The notes under the pieces were generated by a model that searched no databases, was not told the DNA's origin, and saw nothing but the letters and a program-made list of their open reading frames with translations. Both the position numbers and the translations under genes were made by a program. Positions 53,232 through 64,000 of a DNA stretch of 64,000 nt are shown here, in pieces (the first letter of the stretch is position 1; every line of letters starts with the position of its first letter). The stretch comes from Microbacterium hydrothermale (GTDB taxonomy: Bacteria; Actinomycetota; Actinomycetes; Actinomycetales; Microbacteriaceae), in the NCBI RefSeq assembly GCF_004854025.1, contig NZ_STGM01000007.1, positions 114,730 through 178,729 of the forward strand, read 5' to 3'.

Positions 53232-53981
53232 TCAGCCGGCGTGCACGCCCCACCACACGAGGAACGCGGCCGCGAGCGAGGTCACCCAACTGACCAGGCT
53301 GCCGATGAGGAAGTACTCCGCGCGATCCCCGTCGTCGCGGTCGCGCGAGATCTCGGGGAACCGCACGATGCCCTTCGCCGCGAGCACCGCCGCGAGCAGC
53401 GTGTACGCACCGGCGAGGGTGAGCACGAACACGAGGATCCGCTCGAGCGGACCGATCAGGCGGCCGCCCTTCAGCGTCGGGCGCGGGGCCGACGCGGCGC
53501 CGTCGTCCGCGGTAGCGGGGCCGGCCGTCGCCGCGGCGTCGAGGCGCCCACCCATCTCGGAGCGCAGGGCGATGCGCACGACGGCGTTGCCGGACTCGAG
53601 GAGGAACACGACGCACCCGGCCACGAGCACCACGACGTCGATCGACACGGCCTCACCCGGGCGGTAGGCCGCCCAGATCTGACCGAGCGGCCCGGGTCGC
53701 GCGCGCCCCGGCGCGACGATCACGCACGCGGCCGCGGCGAGGGCGAGGAGGGCCACCGGCCAGAGCCCGGCCCGTGCCGGGCCGTCTTCGGGCACGACCC
53801 ACGTCCAGATCGCGGCCACCGCGACGGCCAGGAATCCGGCGATGACCGCGTCGAGACCCGCCGACACGACCACGAGCACCACCGCGGCAACGGTGAAGGC
53901 GATCCACCGGCGCGTACGGATCATCTGCCGCAGAAGATCGACCCCGCCGACCGCGAGCAGCAGAAGCCCCGCGGCGATCAC
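53232..53981 (-). CDS. Membrane protein partner of SatD
   Basis: A 249-residue protein with about six hydrophobic helices and a short Ala/Asp loop (about 140-165); the C-terminus has ISRDRDDGDRAEYFLIGSLV. GTG 53981 overlaps the satD stop by 4 bases (GTGA), which defines the start and couples the genes. In other actinobacteria a membrane protein likewise follows satD. No function assigned. Confidence 0.72.
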   Translation of the reverse strand: MIAAGLLLLAVGGVDLLRQMIRTRRWIAFTVAAVVLVVVSAGLDAVIAGFLAVAVAAIWTWVVPEDGPARAGLWPVALLALAAAACVIVAPGRARPGPLGQIWAAYRPGEAVSIDVVVLVAGCVVFLLESGNAVVRIALRSEMGGRLDAAATAGPATADDGAASAPRPTLKGGRLIGPLERILVFVLTLAGAYTLLAAVLAAKGIVRFPEISRDRDDGDRAEYFLIGSLVSWVTSLAAAFLVWWGVHAG

Positions 53982-54625
53982 GACCGCACCCCCGCCACCA
54001 GCACCGCGAACCCCTCGACGACCGCAGCCGACCCGGCCGCCGAGAGAGCCTGCGAGACCGCGGACTGGCTGATGCCCTCCCGGTCGGCGAGTTCGCGCTG
54101 GGAACGGCCCAGGCAGCGACCATAGGTGAGGCGACGCGTCCGCTCGCTCATCGCCGAGACCGCCTGATCGCGACTGAGCGCGTAGGCGGTGGCCAGGGCG
54201 ATGGCTTCGGTCATGTCGGCATCCTCTCCCTCCGCCCGCTCGATCCATGTGCGCACCGCCGGTGCGGCGCGCTGCTGCAGTTTCTCGACCTGCTCGATCG
54301 CGGCGCGAGCGGCCCACCAGGCGGGACCCTCGGGGATCTCGCGTTCTCCGACGGAGATCGGGCGCACGTCGCCCACCCCCACGCCGAAACGGCACTCGAC
54401 CCCCTCGGGGAGGGCCAGCCGCACGAGCAGCAGAGAGGCGAGGGCCGCCGCGAGCGACGGGTACTCCCCCTGCAGTTCGTCGCCGACGACGGCCGTGAGG
54501 GGCTGCGTGGCGACGGGCAGCACCCGTTCGACCTCGGCGACGACGTCGGAGATGGCCTCTTGCGCACCGGCGCGGTCGGCGAGCAGCCGCGAGGCGACGA
54601 TGTCGGCGATGACGGCGACGGTCAT
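53978..54625 (-). CDS. satD: SatD-family protein with C-terminal HTH
   Basis: A 215-residue SatD (PF16264) protein. The N-terminal domain starts VAVIADIVASRLLADRAGAQ and contains PLTAVVGDELQGEYPS and the WWAARAAIEQ segment. The C-terminus is a recognisable HTH: SQRELADREGISQSAVSQAL. In streptococci SatD belongs to an acid-tolerance/secretion locus, but its activity is unknown. An ATAAGC-type palindrome over its promoter suggests self-regulation. Confidence 0.85.
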   Translation of the reverse strand: MTVAVIADIVASRLLADRAGAQEAISDVVAEVERVLPVATQPLTAVVGDELQGEYPSLAAALASLLLVRLALPEGVECRFGVGVGDVRPISVGEREIPEGPAWWAARAAIEQVEKLQQRAAPAVRTWIERAEGEDADMTEAIALATAYALSRDQAVSAMSERTRRLTYGRCLGRSQRELADREGISQSAVSQALSAAGSAAVVEGFAVLVAGVRS

Positions 54626-54627
54626 GT

Positions 54628-54664
54628 CATAAGCATAACGCTTATGAAACGCATTTGATAAGCG
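54628..54664. promoter_or_regulatory. AT-rich operator of satD with repeated ATAAGC boxes
   Basis: CATAAGC (54628-54634) and GCTTATG (54640-54646) form an inverted repeat, and GATAAGCG recurs at 54657-54664. The palindrome covers the TATGCT -10-like box just before the satD ATG at 54625. The composition is strikingly AT-rich for this genome; the site probably binds the SatD HTH itself. Confidence 0.6.
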
Positions 54665-54676
54665 AAAAGCTGATAC

Positions 54677-56116
<1,440 letters not shown>

Positions 56117-56154
56117 CTACCGAGGGTCGCCGACGTCGCCGGAGCCCGCCCTCA

Positions 56155-59388
<3,234 letters not shown>

Positions 59389-59392
<4 letters not shown>

Positions 59393-60291
59393 GCGACCAC
59401 CTCCGTTCCGATTCCTTTGTTGGTGAAGAGTTCGACGAGCACCGAGTGCGGCACGCGTCCGTCGATGATGGCGGCCGTGGGCACACCCCCGTCGACGGCG
59501 TCGAGGCACGCCTGCATCTTCGGGATCATCCCCGACTCGAGCGTCGGCACCATGGCCCGCAGTTCGGTCGAGGTCAGGTGCGACACGAGCGAGTCGCGGT
59601 TCGGCCAGTCGGCGTACAGGCCCGGAACGTCGGTGAGCACGACGAGCTTCTTCGCGTTCAGCGCGATCGCGAGGGCCGCCGCGGCCGCATCGGCGTTGAC
59701 GTTGAGCGAGGTGCCGGGGTGGTCGAGGTCGGGGGCGATGCTCGACACGATCGGCACGCGACCGGCGGCCAGGTGGTCGAGGACCGGCTGGGGGTCCACC
59801 GTGACGACGTCGCCCACGCGCCCGAGGTCGTGCTCGACCCCGTCGACGACGACGCCGCGCCGGCGACCGCCGAAGAGCCCGGCATCCTCTCCGCTCAGGC
59901 CCGTCGCGAGCGGACCGTGCGCGTTGACCTTGGCCACGAGCTGCGGGTTGATCTGCCCCGTGAGCACCATGCGCACGACCCCGATCGCCTCGGTCGAGGT
60001 GACGCGGTAGCCGCCGCGGAACTCGCTCGGGATGTCGAGGCGGTTGAGCATCGACGAGATCTGCGGCCCCCCGCCGTGCACGACGACCGGCTTCACGCCG
60101 ACGTAGCGCAGGTAGGCGATGTCGGCGGCGAAGGCGTCCTGCAGCTCGTCGCTGACCATCGCGTTGCCGCCGTACTTCACCACCACCACCTGGTCGCGGT
60201 ACTTGCGCACCCAGGGAAGGGATTCGACGAGCGTCACGGCCCGTTCGCTGGCGGCGGCGGGATCGGTGTCCTGGAGGTCGACGTGGGTCAT
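59389..60291 (-). CDS. argB: Acetylglutamate kinase
   Basis: A 300-residue amino-acid kinase: [11 protein letters not shown] (about 36-46), [12 protein letters not shown] and [14 protein letters not shown], with the arginine-responsive N-terminal helix present, so feedback inhibition by arginine is likely. ATG 60291 overlaps the argJ stop by 4 bases. Confidence 0.95.
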
Positions 60292-61445
60292 GAGGAGTAG
60301 GCGCTGTTCTCGTGGACGTAATCGTGGGTGAGGTCGTTGGTGCGGATGGTGGCCGCGGCGTCGCCGACGCGGAGGTCGACGACGAGGTCGGTCGCCCGCG
60401 GCGTGAGGTCCACGTCGTCGCGCGGACGGTCGGGCCCGCCGGCGGTGCACACGCGCACGCCGTTCATCCACACGTCGACGTCGTAGGGGTCGAAGGCGGC
60501 GGCGGTGGTGCCGATCGCGGCGAGAACGCGCCCCCAGTTGGCGTCGTTGCCGAAGATCGCGGCCTTGAACAGGTTGTTGCGGGCGATCGAGCGACCCACC
60601 TCGACGGCATCGTCCTCGTTGGCGGCGTTGACGACTCGGATGGTGATGTCGTGGCTCGCCCCCTCGGCGTCGCCCTGCAGCTGGGCGGCGAGGTCGTCGC
60701 ACACCGCGGCGAGGGCGGCGGCGAACTCCTCGGCATCCACGCGCAGGCCGCTGGCTCCGCTGGCCAGGAGCGTCACCTGGTCGTTCGTCGACATGCAACC
60801 GTCCGAGTCGAGCCGGTCGAAGCTCACGCGCGTGGCCGCGCGCAGCGCCGCGTCGGCCTCGGCGGCGTCGAGCACGACGTCGGTCGTCAGCACGACGAGC
60901 ATGGTCGCGAGTCCCGGGGCCAGCATTCCGGCGCCCTTGGCCATGCCGCCGATGCTCCAGCCGTCGCCCTGGTGCGCGGCGCGCTTCGGCTTCGAATCGG
61001 TGGTCATGATCGCGAGGGAGGCGTCCTCGCCGCCGTCGGCCGAGAGCGCGGCGACTCCCTGGTCGACCCCCTCGAGCACCTTTGCGCGGAAGACCTCGTC
61101 GCCGGTGCCGATCAGTCCGGTCGAGCACACGACGACATCGCCCGCGCCCACGCCGAGCAGCTCGGCGGCGCGTTCGGCGGTCTGGTGGGTCGTCTGGAAC
61201 CCGAAGGCACCGGTGAAGCAGTTCGCTCCCCCGGAGTTCAGCACGACGGCTTCGATCACCCCGTCTTTCACGACCTGCTCCGACCAGAGGATCGGGTTGG
61301 CCTTGGCGCGATTCGAGGTGAACACCGCCGCCCCGACCTTGAGCGGGCCGCGGTTGACCACGAGTGCGACGTCGCGCGCTCCGGACGACTTGAGTCCGAC
61401 GGCGACGCCCGCCGCTTCGAAACCTGCGGGGACGGTCACACTCAC
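60288..61445 (-). CDS. argJ: Bifunctional ornithine acetyltransferase/N-acetylglutamate synthase
   Basis: A 385-residue autoprocessing enzyme. The self-cleavage site is in [17 protein letters not shown], with the nucleophile Thr near residue 180. It recycles the acetyl group between acetylornithine and glutamate. GTG 61445 overlaps the argC stop by 4 bases. Confidence 0.95.
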   Translation of the reverse strand: MSVTVPAGFEAAGVAVGLKSSGARDVALVVNRGPLKVGAAVFTSNRAKANPILWSEQVVKDGVIEAVVLNSGGANCFTGAFGFQTTHQTAERAAELLGVGAGDVVVCSTGLIGTGDEVFRAKVLEGVDQGVAALSADGGEDASLAIMTTDSKPKRAAHQGDGWSIGGMAKGAGMLAPGLATMLVVLTTDVVLDAAEADAALRAATRVSFDRLDSDGCMSTNDQVTLLASGASGLRVDAEEFAAALAAVCDDLAAQLQGDAEGASHDITIRVVNAANEDDAVEVGRSIARNNLFKAAIFGNDANWGRVLAAIGTTAAAFDPYDVDVWMNGVRVCTAGGPDRPRDDVDLTPRATDLVVDLRVGDAAATIRTNDLTHDYVHENSAYSS

Positions 61446-62491
61446 GGGGCGACTCCGTTCACGGGAAGGGCGGTGGTCTCGGCGAGGCCCAGCGCGATGT
61501 TCAGGGACTGCACGGCGGCTCCCGCCGTGCCTTTGACGAGATTGTCGACGGCGGCGACGACGGTCACGCGGTTCGCCGCGCGATCGATCGCGAGGCCCAT
61601 CGAGGCGATGTTCGCACCGAGCACGTCGGCCGTGCGCGGGAAGACGCCCGGCGGGAGCAGCTCGACGAAGGTCTCGTCGGCGTAGGCGTCCTCCCACGCG
61701 GCCCGGATCTCGGCATCCGTCGCCCCCTCGACGATCGGAGCCGACGAGGTGGCCAGGATGCCGCGCGCCATCGGTACCAGCACGGGGGTGAAGGAGAGTC
61801 GGATGCCGTCACGCGGCGCCCCCGCGGCGGCCAACGCCTGCCGGATCTCGGGGATGTGGCGGTGTATTCCGCCGACGGCATACGGATTGGCGGTGCCGAG
61901 GATCTCGCTCGCGAGGAGGTTCGTCTTCGCCGACTTGCCGGCGCCGCTCGGGCCGACCGCGAGGACCGAGACGATGTCGCCCGGGTCGATGACCCCCGCG
62001 GCGACCCCCGGGGCGAGGGAGAGGGCGACGGTCGAGGCGTTGCAGCCGGGGGCGGCGATGCGAGTGGCTCCGCGCAGGTGCTCGCGTTGCTTCACCCCGT
62101 CGACGGTCAGCTCGGGAACCCCGTAGGCCCAGGGCTCGGGGTGCTCTCCCCCGTAGAACGCGGCCCAGTCCTCCGCCGAGGTGAGGCGGTGGTCGGCGCC
62201 GGCGTCGATCACCAGCGGGGTGTCGGCGAGGGCGTCGGTGTATTGCGCGGACTGCCCGTGCGGCAGGGCGAGCACGACGATGTCGTGACCGGCGAGCACC
62301 TCGGGAGTGGTCGGCTGCAGTTCGAGGTGCGCGAGCGAACGCAGGTGGGGCTGGTGGGCGACGAGGCGCTGGCCGGCGCTGGAGTGCGCGGTGACCGTGC
62401 GGATCTCGACGTCGGGGTGATCGGCGAGGAGGCGGAGGATCTCGCCGCCCGCGTAGCCGGAAGCGCCGGAAACGGCGACCGAGAGGGTCAT
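61442..62491 (-). CDS. argC: N-acetyl-gamma-glutamyl-phosphate reductase
   Basis: A 349-residue reductase: NADP loop [20 protein letters not shown], catalytic Cys in [10 protein letters not shown] (about 150), and the conserved HRHIPEI. First gene of the argCJBDF operon; all five genes overlap by 4 bases. No clear ARG-box palindrome is seen in the upstream bases. Confidence 0.95.
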   Translation of the reverse strand: MTLSVAVSGASGYAGGEILRLLADHPDVEIRTVTAHSSAGQRLVAHQPHLRSLAHLELQPTTPEVLAGHDIVVLALPHGQSAQYTDALADTPLVIDAGADHRLTSAEDWAAFYGGEHPEPWAYGVPELTVDGVKQREHLRGATRIAAPGCNASTVALSLAPGVAAGVIDPGDIVSVLAVGPSGAGKSAKTNLLASEILGTANPYAVGGIHRHIPEIRQALAAAGAPRDGIRLSFTPVLVPMARGILATSSAPIVEGATDAEIRAAWEDAYADETFVELLPPGVFPRTADVLGANIASMGLAIDRAANRVTVVAAVDNLVKGTAGAAVQSLNIALGLAETTALPVNGVAP

Positions 62492-63018
62492 GTATCCACC
62501 TTACGAGTCGGGGCTGATGCTGCACGCAGCGTGAAGCGGGGCGGCGACGCCCGTATGCCCGACCGGTGGCGGGTTACGAGGTCGCCGAGAATCGGCGCGC
62601 GACCCGACGTCGACGCTCGTCACCGGTGCTCACGAAGAGCTCCTCGGTGCGCGCGGTGGTCGACGACATAGAGGCGAGGGTATCGGTCGCGGGGCGGACG
62701 GGGCAAATCAAGACCGTATTCCGCGCTCGCGGATATCAGGGGAGACAACGTTGCCACAATCCCCTGTTGTCCCCCATTCGGGGGACAGATTTGGCTTACA
62801 GTGGAGGGACTGCCCTCATCGCCGGGCACTTCCGACTGCCCCCCTTTCCGGCGATGAGGGCAGTTCTCTGCGCCCGCGCAGCCGATGACGCCCCGGCCGC
62901 TGCTCGCGCGCGATGATGACGACTCCGGATGCCGAAGTCAAGCGCCCGACGTCGTCCATAGGGAGTCCCTACGTTCGTGCCCGTGGTGCTTGGGGGGCCG
63001 AGCAACCAGGGGATTCTT
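62492..63018 (+). other. 527-base leader/intergenic region with two strong hairpins
   Basis: No gene is supported between argC and the repeat-protein gene. TGTCCCCC (62768-62775) pairs with 62780-62787, and a TACAGT -10 candidate lies at 62797-62802. A 16-bp perfect stem follows, CTGCCCTCATCGCCGG (62810-62825) with 62848-62863, then TTCTCT. The big hairpin would be at the very 5' end of the mRNA, about 155 bases before the start, suggesting attenuation, mRNA protection or a structured RNA. Confidence 0.55.
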
Positions 63019-64000
63019 GTGCTTCGCACGAACTTTCACGACGATCGCGTTCCTCGCACGATGCAGGTACGCCGAACGATCATCCAGACGACCGCGGTCA
63101 TCGCGCTGAGCGCCTTGGCGGCGTTCGGTGCACCGCTGAGCGCTTCCGCCGTCGGCGAGGCGGTCACGACTGAGTCGACGACGACGACCACGACGGACGG
63201 GCACACCGACGGCACCACCGACGGGCACACCGACGGGCACACCGACGGCGCAACCGACGCGCACACCGACGGCACGACGGACGGGCACACCGACGGGCAC
63301 ACCGACGGCGCAACCGACGCGCACACCGACGGCACGACGGACGGGCACTCCGACGGCACCACCGACAGCAAGGACGCTGCGGATTCTTGGGATGCCACGG
63401 ACGCGACCGACTCCTGGGACTCCACCGACTCGCACGACGCCTCCGACTCCACGGACTCCTGGGACACCAAGGACGCCACCGACTCCTGGGACTCCAAGGA
63501 CGCCACCGACTCCTGGGACTCCACCGACTCGAAGGACTCCAAGGACTCGAAGGACTCCACCGACTCCAAGGACATGACCGACTCGAAGGACTCCAAGGAC
63601 TCGAAGGACTCCACCGACTCCAAGGACATGACCGACTCCACGGACTCCTGGGACACCAAGGACGCCACCGACTCCTGGGACTCCAAGGACGCCACCGACT
63701 CCTGGGACTCCAAGGACTCGAAGGACTCCACCGACTCCAAGGACATGACCGACTCGAAGGACTCCAAGGACATGACCGACTCGAAGGACTCCAAGGACTC
63801 CACCGACTCCAAGGACTCGAAGGACTCGAAGGACTCCACCGACTCCAAGGACATGACCGACTCGAAGGACTCCACCGACTCCAAGGACATGACCGACTCG
63901 AAGGACTCCAAGGACTCGAAGGACTCCACCGACTCGAAGGACTCCATCGACTCGAAGGACTCCACCGACTCCAAGGACATGACCGACTCGAAGGACTCCA
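63019..64000 (+). CDS. Secreted Asp-periodic repeat protein (partial, runs off window)
   Basis: GTG 63019 has AGGGGA 5 bases upstream; an ATG at 63061 lacks a site. Signal peptide MQVRRTIIQTTAVIALSALA ... ASA-VG. After a Thr run, residues from about 63199 read TDG(H/T/A) in period 4, then from 63361 a strict period 3 in which every third residue is Asp: D-S-K, D-S-T, D-S-W, D-M-T, D-A-T and so on, still unbroken at the window end. Very acidic, with regular Trp and Met spacing. No known domain; possibly cell-surface or mineral/cation-binding. C-terminus not seen. Confidence 0.8.
   Translation, partial: MLRTNFHDDRVPRTMQVRRTIIQTTAVIALSALAAFGAPLSASAVGEAVTTESTTTTTTDGHTDGTTDGHTDGHTDGATDAHTDGTTDGHTDGHTDGATDAHTDGTTDGHSDGTTDSKDAADSWDATDATDSWDSTDSHDASDSTDSWDTKDATDSWDSKDATDSWDSTDSKDSKDSKDSTDSKDMTDSKDSKDSKDSTDSKDMTDSTDSWDTKDATDSWDSKDATDSWDSKDSKDSTDSKDMTDSKDSKDMTDSKDSKDSTDSKDSKDSKDSTDSKDMTDSKDSTDSKDMTDSKDSKDSKDSTDSKDSIDSKDSTDSKDMTDSKDS
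63199..64000 (+). repeat. Tandem codon repeats within the Asp-periodic gene
   Basis: 63199-63360 holds 12-base units; the 60 bases at 63241-63300 and 63301-63360 are the same for their first 48. From 63361, 9-base units (gactcgaag, gactccacc, gactccaag, gacatgacc) are combined into longer blocks, e.g. two blocks containing aaggacatgacc. The sequence looks prone to slippage expansion. Confidence 0.85.

Noticed and set aside
63036..63980. Long minus-strand frame with ESLESVES-type repeats
   Set aside because: It is the reverse complement of the Asp-periodic gene, with no ribosome site; the plus frame has the signal peptide and start signals.
63199..64000. Possible CRISPR array or satellite DNA
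   Set aside because: Units of 9 and 12 bases keep reading frame after a signal peptide, so this is a protein repeat.

Overview
This is a very GC-rich bacterial window from an actinobacterium. The tight ATGA-type gene overlaps, frequent leaderless promoters with TAnnnT -10 boxes just upstream of GTG/ATG starts, actinobacterial families (DUF2510, SAV_915, WXG-like, Wadjet) and the strong ggcatcc/ggatgcc Ala codon signature suggest Microbacteriaceae, probably Microbacterium. The genus is inference only.

Layout. 0-4.7 kb: small housekeeping and membrane genes (nnrE, YihY/BrkB, prepilin-type peptidase, DUF1905, DUF2809, mug, alpha/beta hydrolase). 5-14.7 kb: two GT39 membrane glycosyltransferases flanking a secreted GH5-CBM2 cellulase-like enzyme and an Lrp regulator / class III aminotransferase / amino-acid or polyamine permease locus. 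14.7-20.4 kb: jetA-jetB-jetC of a Wadjet (MksFEB-type) plasmid-defence condensin, with no jetD; directly after jetC lies a 5'-truncated short-chain dehydrogenase, suggesting a deletion junction. 20.9-23.5 kb: a minus-strand, translationally coupled four-gene operon (SAV_915 protein, WXG-like small protein, large WXG/glycine-zipper protein, membrane protein). 23.6-33 kb: Na+/H+ antiporter, HSL-type esterase, PucR-like regulator, membrane protein, and a two-component system divergent from a MacB-like ABC exporter.

33-40.2 kb is accessory-looking: an orphan barstar, a 35-residue ORF with its own terminator, ynfA, three tandem copies of an unrecognised 62-81 residue protein family, a TetR gene with a perfect 30-bp operator, several tiny membrane proteins and two secreted proteins, ending at tRNA-Pro(GGG). 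40.3-54.6 kb is mostly core: GNATs, an S4 protein, a Nudix-NYN fusion, the parA-scpA-scpB-rluB-tyrA-cmk-der operon, DUF4184, tyrS, DUF2510 and satD genes. 54.7-62.5 kb holds argCJBDF-(DUF418)-argH, arginine biosynthesis with an acyltransferase-like gene inserted before argH. The window ends inside a secreted protein with an almost perfect Asp-x-x periodicity, preceded by a 0.5 kb leader with strong hairpins.

Functional links: ParA/ScpA/ScpB and Jet proteins all act on chromosome or plasmid structure; the histidine kinase/response regulator probably controls the adjacent exporter; Lrp is probably the regulator of the overlapping aminotransferase and nearby permease.
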